Source of the DNA: Streptomyces marokkonensis | Lineage (GTDB): Bacteria > Actinomycetota > Actinomycetes > Streptomycetales > Streptomycetaceae | Assembly: GCF_008312835.1 (NCBI RefSeq) | Contig: NZ_VSKS01000031.1 | Span: 1-64,000, forward strand | Direction: 5' to 3' | DNA length: 64,000 bases | Shown: positions 1-8,616 of the stretch, piece by piece | Position numbering within the stretch: position 1 is the stretch's first letter | How the letters are laid out: every line of letters starts with the position of its first letter | The notes under the pieces: generated by a model | The model's input: only the letters and a program-made list of their open reading frames with translations | Database searches by the model: none | Told to the model about the DNA's origin: nothing | Made by a program: the position numbers and the translations under genes

Positions 1-1
1 A

Positions 2-118
2 CGACAGGCCGCGTTTCCCGACTGGCTGGACTGGTACAACTACCACCGACCCCACACCGGCATCGACGGCCACACACCCGCCAGCCGCGTCACCAACCTG
101 TCGGAACAACACACCTAG
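2..118 (+). pseudogene. IS481-type transposase, C-terminal end cut by window edge
   Basis: An open frame entering from the left edge reads 38 residues to a TAG stop. It contains WLDWYNYHRPHTGIDGHTPA followed by SRVTNL, the typical C-terminal end of IS481/IS3-type integrase-core transposases (W-YN-HRPH-G--TP). Only this tail is visible, so whether the element is intact is unknown. Its stop overlaps the end of the convergent ABC transporter gene by four bases. An N-terminal piece of a similar transposase lies near 22.4 kb, but nothing shows that the two belonged to one copy. Confidence 0.7.
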
Positions 119-1866
119 CGCCGCAGCACCCGGTTGAGCGCGCCGTCGGGGCGGGCGGTGAGCTGGTCCCAGGTACCCTCCTCCGCGATGCGGCCGGATT
201 CCAGTACGGCGACGTGGTCGGCGCGGCGGATGGTGGCCGGGCGGTGGGCGATGACGATCGTCGTGCGGCCGGCGGTGCGCAGCGCCGCGGCGAGCTGGGC
301 GTCCCCCGTGTTGTCCAGGTGGGCCGTCGTCTCGTCCAGGACCAGCACCCTGGGTTCGGCCAGCAGCGCACGGGCGAGCGCTATCCGGGCGCGCTGGCCG
401 CCGGAGAGGGTGGCGCCGCGCTCGCCGACGAGGGTGTCGGGTGCGGCGAACCGGTCGATGCCGCACAGCCGGGCGACGGCGAGGAGCCGCGCGTCGTCCG
501 CGTCGGGGGCGGCGAGGCGGAGGTTCTCCGCGAGGGTGCCGTGGAAGAGGGGGGTGTCCTGGCCGACGACGGCGACGGCCCGGCGCAGGTCGGCGTCCGT
601 GAGGTCGCGGAGGTCCACGGGATCCCCTTCGGCCGGGAGCAGCTGGACGGTTCCGGCGGCCGGGTCCCAGAACCTCGCCAGCAGATGGGCGCAGGTGCTC
701 TTGCCCGAGCCGGAGGCGCCGGTCAGGGCCAGCGTGCGCCCCGCGGGGACGGTCAGGTCCAGCCGCCGGAGCACGGGCCGGCCGCCGTGGTCGAAGTCCA
801 CGCCGTGCAGCCGCACGCCGAGGGGACCGGACGGCAGGGCGCGGGGTGCGGCGGGCGGTGGTGCCAGGGCGGGGGCGGTCATGGCGGCGTCCACCCGGGC
901 GGCCGCGGCCCGCAGCCCCATGGCCTGGCTCAGCGCCCGGGCGGATTCGGCGACCGGGCCGAGCACCGACAGGGCCAGCGCCATCGCCGCCGGTGCCCAC
1001 GCCCCGTGCAGCCTGCCGGAGGTGACGGACTGGGCGGCGCCGGCCACCACGCCGAGCACCGCAAGCACGAGCAGCGCGTCCCGGACGGCGGCGGCCACGG
1101 CCTCCCGTCCCGCCTCGGCCCGCTGGGCGTCCCCCACCTCGCGGCCGCGCGCGGCCAGCCGGTCGCGCCGCTCGTCCAGCCGGCCGGAGGCGAGCAGTTC
1201 GGGCAGTCCGTCGACGGTCTCCACGGTGTCGGCCGACAGCCGCGCGACGGCGGCCCGGGTGCGGGCCCCGCGCTCCGCGCGCCCGCGGGCCTCGGCGAAC
1301 GGCGCCGCGGCGAGCAAGGCCGCGGCCGGCAGCACCGCCACCAGCAGCCACGGCTCCGCACCGGCCAGGACCGTGGCACCCGCCGTGAACACCACGCCCG
1401 AGGCGAGGAGCTGGGCGGTGGTGTGTGCGTAGAAGAACTCCAGCGCCTCCACGTCGGCGAGGGCGGTGGCGGCCAGGTCCCCGCTGCGCCGGCCGGCCAC
1501 GCGGGCCGGGGCACTGCGGGCGAGCCCGTCGAAGATCCGCACGCGCAGTGCGGCGAGGACCCGGTAGGCGAGGTCGTGGGAGAGGTCCATCTCCCGCCAG
1601 GTCGTCAGGGCACGGACCAGGACGAGGCCGGTCAGCGCGGCGACGGTGCCGGGACCGGGAGCGCGGCCGTCGATGACGGCGGTGCCGACGGAGTGCGCGG
1701 CCAGGGTCAGCAGGGCGACCAGCGAGGCCTGCTCGAGGAGCGCGGCGGCGCAGGTGCGGACGATCATGGGCCGGTGCCCGGCGAGGGCGGGCAGCAGGGC
1801 GCGCAGGGCGCCGCGCCCGGGCGCGGCCGGTGCGTCCGCCGCGCCCGCGGCGGGGGTGACTGTCAT
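115..1866 (-). CDS. ABC transporter, fused TMD-NBD, last gene of RiPP operon
   Basis: This 583-residue half-transporter has an N-terminal six-helix membrane domain (about residues 30-310) and a C-terminal ATPase domain. Walker A is GASGSGKST, the signature is LSGGQ and Walker B is VLVLDETTA. Its ATG overlaps the TGA of the preceding ABC gene, so the two are translationally coupled and probably form a heterodimer. The family includes peptide exporters and also the IrtAB and YbtPQ pairs, which have an exporter fold but import siderophores. Context (YcaO locus, FecCD uptake genes, Zur-like boxes) fits either export of the modified peptide or uptake of its metal complex, and the sequence does not decide. 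There is no C39 peptidase domain, so leader removal is not built into this transporter. Confidence 0.85.
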   Translation of the reverse strand: MTVTPAAGAADAPAAPGRGALRALLPALAGHRPMIVRTCAAALLEQASLVALLTLAAHSVGTAVIDGRAPGPGTVAALTGLVLVRALTTWREMDLSHDLAYRVLAALRVRIFDGLARSAPARVAGRRSGDLAATALADVEALEFFYAHTTAQLLASGVVFTAGATVLAGAEPWLLVAVLPAAALLAAAPFAEARGRAERGARTRAAVARLSADTVETVDGLPELLASGRLDERRDRLAARGREVGDAQRAEAGREAVAAAVRDALLVLAVLGVVAGAAQSVTSGRLHGAWAPAAMALALSVLGPVAESARALSQAMGLRAAAARVDAAMTAPALAPPPAAPRALPSGPLGVRLHGVDFDHGGRPVLRRLDLTVPAGRTLALTGASGSGKSTCAHLLARFWDPAAGTVQLLPAEGDPVDLRDLTDADLRRAVAVVGQDTPLFHGTLAENLRLAAPDADDARLLAVARLCGIDRFAAPDTLVGERGATLSGGQRARIALARALLAEPRVLVLDETTAHLDNTGDAQLAAALRTAGRTTIVIAHRPATIRRADHVAVLESGRIAEEGTWDQLTARPDGALNRVLRR

Positions 1867-3602
1867 GCGGCGAGTTCTCCTTCGTGGGCGTGACCGGCTC
1901 GGACCAGATCCGTGTAGACGCCGCCGGCGGCCACGAGTGCGGTGTGGGTGCCGACGGCGTCCACGCGGCCGTCGTCCAGCACGACGATGCGGTCGGCGTC
2001 GCGCACGGCGGCGATGCGGTGGGCGACGACCAGGACCGTGCGGTCGCCGGCGGCGGCGAGGAGTTCACGGACGATGCCGGACTCACGGCGTTCGTCGACG
2101 GCACTGGTGGCCTCGTCGAGAACCAGCACCGGCGCGTCGGCGAGCAGGGCACGGGCCAGGGCGAGCCGCTGGCGCTGGCCGCCGGAGAGGGTGGCGCCGC
2201 GTTCGCCCACGACGGTGGCGTAGCCGTCGGGCAGGGCGGTGATCTCGTCGTGGATGCCCGCCGTGCGGGCGGCCCGGGTCAGTTCGGCGTCCGTGGCGTC
2301 CGGCGCGGCCAGGCGCAGATTGCCGGCGACGGTGTCGTGGAAGAGGTGGGTGTGCTGGGAGACCACGGCGATGCCCCGGCGCAGCGAGTCCAGGGTGTGG
2401 TCGGCGACGTCCCGTCCGGCCACGGTGATCCGGCCGGTCCGGGGGTCGTGGTGGCGCAGCAGCAGCGCGACCAGTGTCGACTTGCCGGCGCCCGAGGGGC
2501 CCACGAGCGCCGTGGTGCGCCCGGCCTCGGCGGTGAAGCTCACCCCGCACAGCGCCGGCCGGCCGGCTCCCTCATAGGTGAACCCGACGTTCTCGAAACG
2601 CAGTTCGGGCGGAGCGGACCAGCGGGCCGGGACCGTTCCGGTGTCGGCGACGGCGGGCCGCGCGGTCCGCAGCGCGGCGAGTCCGTCCGCGGCGGAGGCG
2701 CCGAGATACCCGGCGTGCCACTCCCGGGACAGGTCGCGCACGGGCCGGAAGCACTCGGCGGCGATCAGCAGCACCAGATAGGTGCCCGTCGCCGTGGTGG
2801 ACCCGGTGACGGCGGAGCCGCAGGCGAGCAGGGCGGCGGCCACGGTGCCGCCCTGGACGGCCAGATCGGTGAGTCCGGTGTCGACGAGCGACACGCGGAG
2901 TTTGGCGACGGTGGCCCGGTGCAGCAGGGACGAGCGTTCCTCCAGCCGCTGCCGGGTCCGGCCGACGGCGCCCGCGGCGCGCAGCGCGGGCATGCCCTGG
3001 AGCGCTTCGAGGTAGTCGGCGCCCAGTGCCTCGTAGGTGTCCCAGTGTTCCTTGCCCCGGCGGGCGAGGAGCCGGTCCCAGGCGCGCGGGCCGACGAGGG
3101 CGAGCAGCAGGGCGGGGACCAGGCCGAGGAGGGCGAGCGGTTCGACGAGGGCGAGGGCGGCGAGCAGCAGCGGAGGTACGGCGAGCGTGACCAGGAGCTG
3201 GGGCAGATAGCGGGAGACGTACGCGTCGACGCCCTCCACCCCGTCGACGAGGGTGGTGCGTACGGCTCCGGCGCGCGCGGTCGTCAGGTGCGCGGGGCCG
3301 AGCCGCCCGAGGTGGGCGAGGAGTTCGTCGCGCAGCCGCACCCTGACCGCCGCTCCCGCGCGGACGGCGGTGCGCCGCTGCCGGTGGCCGAGCCACGCGC
3401 GTGCGGCGACCAGGGCGAGCACGGCCCCGAGCAGCACCGGCAGCCGGCCCGTGACGCCCCGGGCGACGTCGGCGAGGGCCACGGCGAGCAGGGCGGCCTG
3501 GGCGAGGTGGGTGAGGGTGACGGCGGCCTGCAGCAGCGTGGCCGCGAGCAGCGGGCGCCGGACGTGACGTGCCGCGCGGCGCAGTTCGGGGTGGACGATC
3601 AC
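1863..3602 (-). CDS. ABC transporter, fused TMD-NBD, partner half
   Basis: A 579-residue half-transporter with a membrane domain of about 300 residues followed by an ATPase domain: Walker A GPSGAGKST, signature LSGGQ, Walker B VLVLDEATS. The frame is open far upstream, but the chosen GTG start (VIVHPELRRA) overlaps the TGA of the SagB-like gene in a GTGA arrangement, and recognisable family sequence begins there. The stop overlaps the ATG of the next ABC gene. The domain order and coupling of two such halves resemble CydDC, IrtAB and YbtPQ. A role in moving the RiPP product or its metal complex is inferred from position only. Confidence 0.85.
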   Translation of the reverse strand: MIVHPELRRAARHVRRPLLAATLLQAAVTLTHLAQAALLAVALADVARGVTGRLPVLLGAVLALVAARAWLGHRQRRTAVRAGAAVRVRLRDELLAHLGRLGPAHLTTARAGAVRTTLVDGVEGVDAYVSRYLPQLLVTLAVPPLLLAALALVEPLALLGLVPALLLALVGPRAWDRLLARRGKEHWDTYEALGADYLEALQGMPALRAAGAVGRTRQRLEERSSLLHRATVAKLRVSLVDTGLTDLAVQGGTVAAALLACGSAVTGSTTATGTYLVLLIAAECFRPVRDLSREWHAGYLGASAADGLAALRTARPAVADTGTVPARWSAPPELRFENVGFTYEGAGRPALCGVSFTAEAGRTTALVGPSGAGKSTLVALLLRHHDPRTGRITVAGRDVADHTLDSLRRGIAVVSQHTHLFHDTVAGNLRLAAPDATDAELTRAARTAGIHDEITALPDGYATVVGERGATLSGGQRQRLALARALLADAPVLVLDEATSAVDERRESGIVRELLAAAGDRTVLVVAHRIAAVRDADRIVVLDDGRVDAVGTHTALVAAGGVYTDLVRAGHAHEGELAA

Positions 3603-4663
3603 GGGGTCCTCTCCTCGGAGTGGTCGGTGCCGAGGGCCAGTCCGTGGACGACGAGGTCCCGGCCCGGCGGGGCGCCGAGCGCGGCGCCCAGATCGGCCTG
3701 TTGCCAGGAACCGACGGGGCGGGCGGCCAGCCCCCGCCGTACGGCGGTCACATGGGCGAGCTGGACGGCGAGTCCGGCCCGCAGATGGGTACGGCGGATG
3801 CGCGGGGCGTCGGCCTCCGCCGGGCAGCCGCGGCCGAGCAGCACGGCACCGGCCCGGGCGATCCAGGCCTGGCGGGCGGCCCACACGGCGAGCGTGGGCC
3901 GGGCCTCCCCCGCCGCGAGCCGGCGCAGCGTGCCGTCGGGCGCCGCTTCGACGAGCCCGGGGCGGGGCGGGCCGACGGCCGCGCACCAGGCCAGTTCCCC
4001 CGCGCTCGCCTCGTGGGCCGTGGTGAGCAGCGCCCACAGGTCGTCCGGCGGCGGTGTGCCGTGCAGTGGGGGCGGGGCGCTGCGCCGGACCGGCACCTCG
4101 CGGTGCGGCGCAGCGCGCGGGGGCAGCGGGACCCGGACGGCGGCGAGGGGGGCCTCGGTGCGCCCGTCGAGGCGGAGTGCGGCCGGTCCTGCGCCCAGTG
4201 CCTCGGCGGCCAGCCACAGCGCCCCGGCCGCGTGGCCGGTGTCGAGGAGGAGCAGCGGCGGGGCGCGGTGGCCGTAGTGGGAGCGCGTGCGCCGCTCGGC
4301 CACCGTCAGCTCCACGGTCACGCCCGCCGGTGTGCCGTCGGGTGCCGGCCCGAGGTGGTGGACGCGGTGGCGCAGGGGGTCGTGGCCGTAGCGCCCGGGC
4401 GGCAGCGGGCAGCCGTCGCCCACCACGAGCACGGCGTCCACCGGGTGCAGGGCGCCCGCGGAGGCGGCGGGCCGCAGCCGCCCCGAGGGGTCCGAGGCGG
4501 TCAGCGACAGGCGCAGCAGCCGGTCCAGGTCGAGTTCTCCGGGGCGGGCGGCCGGCACGGGGTGCGGCGGTCCGGGCCAGTTCGCCGCGGCGGGTCCGGC
4601 GGGGGTGCCGGGGCCGGGTTCCTCCGCGGAACGGGCGCGGGCGAGGGCGGTGACGAGATCCAC
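3599..4663 (-). CDS. SagB/McbC-like nitroreductase-fold dehydrogenase of azole RiPP locus
   Basis: This 354-residue protein resembles the FMN-dependent dehydrogenases that oxidise azolines to azoles in TOMM (thiazole/oxazole-modified microcin) pathways. The family segment is seen at about residues 60-100: RPAASAGALHPVDAVLVV followed by LPPGRYGHDP. A later HAAGALWLAAEALG helix matches the corresponding nitroreductase-fold helix. A second half-domain (about 195-345) looks diverged, ending in VGSWQQADLGAALG. It lies 12 bp after the YcaO gene and is coupled to the ABC gene by a GTGA overlap. If active it would give oxazoles from Ser; if the second half has lost FMN contacts, azolines would remain. 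I cannot tell from sequence alone whether it is catalytic. Confidence 0.75.
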   Translation of the reverse strand: MDLVTALARARSAEEPGPGTPAGPAAANWPGPPHPVPAARPGELDLDRLLRLSLTASDPSGRLRPAASAGALHPVDAVLVVGDGCPLPPGRYGHDPLRHRVHHLGPAPDGTPAGVTVELTVAERRTRSHYGHRAPPLLLLDTGHAAGALWLAAEALGAGPAALRLDGRTEAPLAAVRVPLPPRAAPHREVPVRRSAPPPLHGTPPPDDLWALLTTAHEASAGELAWCAAVGPPRPGLVEAAPDGTLRRLAAGEARPTLAVWAARQAWIARAGAVLLGRGCPAEADAPRIRRTHLRAGLAVQLAHVTAVRRGLAARPVGSWQQADLGAALGAPPGRDLVVHGLALGTDHSEERTP

Positions 4664-4675
4664 GGGGGCGGGGCC

Positions 4676-6052
4676 TCACATGTGGGGTGGCGGCGCGAGC
4701 GTGAAGTCCTCCGGTGTGCCCGGCCCGCCGGTACGGCCGCGTCCGGCCGCGGCGCCCACCAGGCGCGGGCAGCCGAAGTAGCCGAAGGCGGCGGGGGCGT
4801 TGGGGAGGAGGCCGGAGACGAGGACGCGGGCGACGCGCAGCTCCGTCTCGGCCACGTCCTCGGTGGTGAGGTCGAAGGTCATGACGCGGTGGCCGCTGTC
4901 GTGGAGCGCGCCCTCCAGCCGCTCGCGGCTTCCGGCCGGTACCTCCCGCACGGGGACGGTGCCGAGCGCGGGGCGGGTGAACCGGCGGGCCTCGGGGGCC
5001 ATCCGCTCGTCGAGCCACACCTGGACGTGCGCGCCCAGGTCGCGCACGTGCTCGAACTGCGGGCCGCAGTCGTCGAGGTAGCGGCCGTCGGGGCGGTGGT
5101 CGAGGTAGAGGCCCCGGGCGAGCAGTCCGGCCTCGACGGCCTGGAACACCCAGCCGTCGGGGTCGGTGAGTCCCTGGGTGAAGACCCACGTGTGGACGGC
5201 TTCGAGGACCGCTTTGCGGGCGGCTTCGGCGGGGTCGTACCGGCAGGCGAAGCCCGCTGCGTACAGGCCGAGCCGGGGGTCGTGGACGAGGGCCCCCACG
5301 CAGGGGGCGAACTCGGAGGGCATCTCGACGAGGTGGACCGTGAGTCCGGATCCGGCGAGGTCGTCGGCGAGTCCGGGCACGGTGGCCGGGTCGATGCCGC
5401 GGGCCGGGGCGTCGAGGTGCCACCACAGTTCGAGCGCGTCGCGTTCGACGATCTCCAGCAGGGCGCGTTCGACCGCGTCGTCGAATCCCTGGCCGGTGGC
5501 GATCCCGGCGTAGTTGAGGTGGTGCGTGCGGGGCAGGGAACGCAGGCTGCCCTGGCGCCAGTTGAGGTGGGTGAGGGCGACCGGTGCCCAGACCTCGGCA
5601 CCGGTGCCGTCGGGCAGCCGTTCGGTGCCGCGGGTCCACAGGGCGGGTGTGCCGGGGGTGAGGCGGCGGTAGGGGAACCCGTCACGGGCGTACTGCCAGT
5701 CGGCGTACACCGGCAGGTCGGGCGGCCCGTACAGCCGCAGCCCCTCGCCGGCCAGCTCCGCGGCCGTTGCACGCAGCGGGGCGTCCGGACGGCCGGGCGG
5801 TGGCAGGCGGTTGCCGCAGTACCGTTCGACGCCCTCGGCGACGGCCGCGACGCGGGCGCCCTCGGGGTCGCCGAAGGTGGTGCCGAGGGACACCCGGTCG
5901 GCGGGCCACAGGCCGAGTCTGCGGGCGTCCGATATCTCGGCGGTGAGCGCGGTGTAGCGGGGCGGGGTGCCCGGGGGGTGCTCGACGGGCTTGACCTTGC
6001 GGACGATGCCGCAGACGGGGTCGACGAGGGCTTCCAGCGGCAGCGGCGTCAT
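4676..6052 (-). CDS. YcaO-domain cyclodehydratase (azoline-forming)
   Basis: A 458-residue YcaO protein. The ATP/Mg-binding glutamate motifs EGVERY (residues 73-78) and EIVERDA (200-206) are present, with GIATG at 183-187. The start ATG overlaps the TGA of the hydrolase gene. Family knowledge: YcaO enzymes use ATP to activate a backbone amide, and in TOMM pathways cyclise Ser, Thr or Cys to azolines with help from an E1-like or ocin-ThiF partner, which is encoded two genes upstream. The C-terminus ends LAPPPHM. It is proline-rich but is not the clear PxPxP tail of the best-studied cyclodehydratases. The only peptide gene nearby lacks Cys, so Ser (and one Thr) would be the substrates. Confidence 0.88.
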   Translation of the reverse strand: MTPLPLEALVDPVCGIVRKVKPVEHPPGTPPRYTALTAEISDARRLGLWPADRVSLGTTFGDPEGARVAAVAEGVERYCGNRLPPPGRPDAPLRATAAELAGEGLRLYGPPDLPVYADWQYARDGFPYRRLTPGTPALWTRGTERLPDGTGAEVWAPVALTHLNWRQGSLRSLPRTHHLNYAGIATGQGFDDAVERALLEIVERDALELWWHLDAPARGIDPATVPGLADDLAGSGLTVHLVEMPSEFAPCVGALVHDPRLGLYAAGFACRYDPAEAARKAVLEAVHTWVFTQGLTDPDGWVFQAVEAGLLARGLYLDHRPDGRYLDDCGPQFEHVRDLGAHVQVWLDERMAPEARRFTRPALGTVPVREVPAGSRERLEGALHDSGHRVMTFDLTTEDVAETELRVARVLVSGLLPNAPAAFGYFGCPRLVGAAAGRGRTGGPGTPEDFTLAPPPHM

Positions 6053-7533
6053 CGGAGGATCTCCTGGGCGGGGTCGGTGGCTGTGGGACGGGACCGGAGG
6101 ACGGGCAGACAAAGGACGGTCCCGGCCGGGTCGACGTCCCGGCGGGATGCGGTCAGGCGGAGGGCGGTGACGGCGTCCTCGCCGGTGTGGGGGTTGCGGG
6201 CGTGGGCGGGGAAGTGGTGCCCGGCGATCTCCAGGCGGAGCCGGGTGCCCGCGGGCAGCCGCCGGGCGAGCCGGCCGAGCGGCACGGTGAATCCGGTGGC
6301 CCGGCCGGGCGGGTCCGTACGCCGGACGACTCCGACGGCGAGCCGCTCCGCCCTGCCCCCGGCGGTGAGCGCGGTGAGGCGGGCGGCCCAGTCCGCGGCC
6401 GGGGTGTCGGCGGCGGCCCGGAGCACGACCTGGGCCGGTCCGACGACGTCCAGGGGGCGCGGCAGGGGCGGGGTGACGAGCAGACAGCGGTCGGGGGTGC
6501 CGTCGGCGGGGACGGTCAAGTGCTCCGAGGACACGGGGCGTTCGGGATCGGCGGTGAAGGCGGCGCCGCGCAGCAGCCGCAGCCGCGGTGCGTACGGCTG
6601 GCCCTCGGCGCCGGCACCGAGCCACAGGGGGCTGCCGCCCAGCGCGACCGCGCCCCTGGCTCCGGGCGCGAGGGCACCGGCGAGGGCGTGCCGGGCCCAA
6701 CGGGCGTAGAGGTCGCCGAGGTCGACGCGGTGGGCCGCGGGGTCGGCGTCGGGTCCGGGCGCGGCGGTGAGGCCGTGCCCCCAGGGGCCGAGCAGCAGCC
6801 GGGCGGAGGGGCCGCCCCAGTGCTGCCAGAGGGCCACCGTGTCCTGCGCGAAGTGGTCGTGGTGACCGCCCACCGCCAGCAGGGGAAGACGGGCGTGCGC
6901 CGCGCGCGCGACCAGCCGGCCGCGCTCGCGGCGGTGCCAGAGGCCGGGCCAGGAGGGCAGGTCGCGGCCCAGCCGGCGGGGCAGTGCGGTCAGCGGCAGG
7001 TGCGCGAGCAGTCCGGGGTCCGCGGCCCGGGCCTTCGCCAGGGCGCCGTCGTCGGAGTCGTGACGGTCCCCGTGGGCGGCCCACCAGCCGGCCCGGGCGG
7101 CCAGCCGCTCCACACCGGAGGGTTCACGGGCGGTGTCGGCGGCACCCAGCGCCGGCACGGCGGCGACGACGGCGTCCGGCCTGCCGTCCGCGGGCGCGTC
7201 GAGCGCGAGGACGAGGGCGCAGTGGGCGGCGTAGGAGGCGCCGGTGGCCACGAGCCGGCCGTCGCTCCAGGGCTGCCGGCGGATCCACCGGGCGGTGGCG
7301 GCGCCGTCCGCGGTCTCGTTCTCGTACGGGTGCCACTCCCCCGGTGAGGCGTGCCGGCCGCGCACGTCCTGCACCGCGGCGGCGAACCCGCGCCGGGCCC
7401 AGCCGCGCATCTCGGCGCGGTGCCGCAGCCGGTCGTACGGGGTGCGCACGAGGACGCACGGGAACGGGCCGTCGGCGTCGGGGAGCAGGACGTCGGTGAC
7501 GAGCCCTGTGACGGTCGTGGTGAACGGTGTCAT
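6049..7533 (-). CDS. CocE/NonD-family alpha/beta hydrolase (X-Pro peptidase-like)
   Basis: A 494-residue serine hydrolase. It shows the N-terminal CocE motifs TPYDRLR (31-37) and QDVRGRHASPGEW (55-67), the nucleophile elbow GASYAAH with Ser100, a segment LLGPWGHGL that probably carries the catalytic His, and a C-terminal jelly-roll domain (last about 200 residues) typical of X-Pro dipeptidyl-peptidase and cocaine-esterase relatives. The ATG overlaps the TGA of the E1-like gene, and its own TGA overlaps the YcaO ATG. Position between RiPP enzymes makes peptide trimming or an ester/amide hydrolysis on the product plausible; the peptide has three Xaa-Pro bonds. No secretion signal is visible, so it should act in the cytoplasm. 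Confidence 0.8.
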   Translation of the reverse strand: MTPFTTTVTGLVTDVLLPDADGPFPCVLVRTPYDRLRHRAEMRGWARRGFAAAVQDVRGRHASPGEWHPYENETADGAATARWIRRQPWSDGRLVATGASYAAHCALVLALDAPADGRPDAVVAAVPALGAADTAREPSGVERLAARAGWWAAHGDRHDSDDGALAKARAADPGLLAHLPLTALPRRLGRDLPSWPGLWHRRERGRLVARAAHARLPLLAVGGHHDHFAQDTVALWQHWGGPSARLLLGPWGHGLTAAPGPDADPAAHRVDLGDLYARWARHALAGALAPGARGAVALGGSPLWLGAGAEGQPYAPRLRLLRGAAFTADPERPVSSEHLTVPADGTPDRCLLVTPPLPRPLDVVGPAQVVLRAAADTPAADWAARLTALTAGGRAERLAVGVVRRTDPPGRATGFTVPLGRLARRLPAGTRLRLEIAGHHFPAHARNPHTGEDAVTALRLTASRRDVDPAGTVLCLPVLRSRPTATDPAQEILR

Positions 7534-8351
7534 CGCGTGCTCGCCGGTGTCGCGGCGACCTCGGGGACGGGCAGGACCGGGTGTTCGGTGACGGTCAGGT
7601 CGCGCAGGTCGACGCGCCGGAGCCGGCGCCGGGCGGGGAAGGGGCCCGGGCCGGGGGCACCGGTGGCCCACCGGGTGAGGTCGTCGGCGAGCAGGGCGGC
7701 GATCAGCCCGGCGGCGGGCGGGGTGAGCCGGGCGGGAACTCCGCTGGTGCGGGGGCCGGTCCAGTAGGCGGCGAGTTCCCGGTGGGCGGGGGTGGCGGCG
7801 AGGCGGCGTGCCCGGACATGGGCGGAGGTGACGTCGCCCGGGCCGGTGGCGAGGGGCTCGAGGTAGGCCTGCAGTCCCTCTCGGTGGCAGCGCAGCCAGG
7901 CGATGTGCTGCCGGGGCAGCAGGTCGGCGGCGTCCCACAGTCCTTCGGGTACGGGCCCGTCCAGGCACCACACGACGGCGGCGGGCCGTCCGGCGGCCGG
8001 TTCGGCGGGCGTTCCGCGGCGGGGTTCGGCTCCCGCGGCCCGCAGACGGTCCGCCAGCGGCTCGGTGAGCACGGGGTCGCCGAGCAGTGTCACGTCCCGC
8101 AGCCGGGCGGGCCACGCGGCGGGCGGCTGCTCGTCCGCCAGGTACCCGGCGGACGCGAACGCCGCGACGATCCGGTCGAGTTCGGGGTCGGAGCCGGTGG
8201 GCCCGGCACCGGAGAGCCGGGCGAGGAGGGAGTCCGGGTCCGCGGCCGCGGTCCTGACCGTGAGGAACTCCCCGTCGGCCGTGCGGACGGCGAGACCCCG
8301 GCCGGGGACGTCGACCATTTCGACACCGGGTGCGAGCTGTCTGGGGGGCAC
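7530..8351 (-). CDS. TOMM leader-binding E1-like (ocin-ThiF-type) partner protein
   Basis: Read from the GTG at 8351, which has an AGGAGAT ribosome site seven bases upstream, this gives 273 residues. Residues 1-70 (LAPGVEMVDVPGRGLAVRT and following) resemble the RiPP-recognition element that opens ThiF-like TOMM partner proteins. The rest looks like a reduced E1 fold with the VTLLGDPVLTEPLADRL strand-helix and IAWLRCHREG. The place where relatives carry a zinc-binding Cys pair reads GPGDVTSAHVRARR, without cysteines. Its role would be to bind the leader of the small peptide and present it to YcaO. It follows the peptide gene after a 92-bp gap containing a strong hairpin, and is coupled to the hydrolase by ATGA. 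The longer reading frame to 8636 would swallow the peptide gene and is not used. Confidence 0.7.
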   Translation of the reverse strand: MPPRQLAPGVEMVDVPGRGLAVRTADGEFLTVRTAAADPDSLLARLSGAGPTGSDPELDRIVAAFASAGYLADEQPPAAWPARLRDVTLLGDPVLTEPLADRLRAAGAEPRRGTPAEPAAGRPAAVVWCLDGPVPEGLWDAADLLPRQHIAWLRCHREGLQAYLEPLATGPGDVTSAHVRARRLAATPAHRELAAYWTGPRTSGVPARLTPPAAGLIAALLADDLTRWATGAPGPGPFPARRRLRRVDLRDLTVTEHPVLPVPEVAATPASTR

Positions 8352-8389
8352 GTCGTATCTCCTGTGGTCACGAGGGGCTCGGGATGGGC

Positions 8390-8423
8390 GTGGGCCCGCC
8401 CGGAAGGTGACGGGCGGGCCCAC
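8390..8423 (-). terminator. 13-bp perfect inverted repeat after the precursor gene
   Basis: GTGGGCCCGCCCG (8390-8402) and its exact reverse complement (8411-8423) flank an 8-base loop, starting 21 bases past the stop of the small peptide gene and ending 39 bases before the E1-like GTG. There is no following T-run. In RiPP operons such stems often allow partial read-through, keeping peptide message above enzyme message; that role is inference here. Confidence 0.7.
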
Positions 8424-8443
8424 GGTCGAGGGGTGTCCCCCGC

Positions 8444-8557
8444 TTACTCCTCGGTGTCGTCGAAGGGGTTCTCGACGAGGGCGTTGGAGTGGGAGGCCGA
8501 GTCGTGGGCCAGCTGACCCGGGTCGGCGATCGGGGCGAAGACCTGCTCGTTGTCCAT
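8444..8557 (-). CDS. Candidate RiPP precursor peptide, 37 aa, acidic, Cys-free
   Basis: This gene is too short for ordinary gene callers. ATG at 8557 has an AAGGAGAG ribosome site at optimal spacing, and the frame ends with TAA at 8444. The peptide opens MDNEQVFAPI, has DSASHSN at residues 19-25 and ends NPFDDTEE. It has nine Asp/Glu, two His (18 and 23), no Lys, no Arg and no Cys. The only heterocyclisable residues are Ser20, Ser22, Ser24 and Thr35. The spaced S-A-S-H-S pattern next to two histidines would give oxazoline/oxazole plus imidazole ligands, which suit a metal. It sits directly before the modification genes and after a Zur-like box. Which part is leader and which is core is not evident, and I recognise no known RiPP class. 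Confidence 0.78.
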   Translation of the reverse strand: MDNEQVFAPIADPGQLAHDSASHSNALVENPFDDTEE

Positions 8558-8616
8558 GAACTCTCCTTGTTCGTAAGGGAGATGCGGCGTTCGGACGAGC
8601 ACCGCTGCACCACACA

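Noticed and set aside
3603-5639. Upstream extension of the second ABC gene to 5639
   Set aside because: It lacks any transporter sequence, overlaps the SagB-like and YcaO genes, and the GTG overlap start at 3602 fits the operon.
115-8557. Thiopeptide or lanthipeptide cluster
   Set aside because: No split LanB dehydratase, no pyridine-forming enzyme, no LanC or LanM, and no Cys in the peptide.
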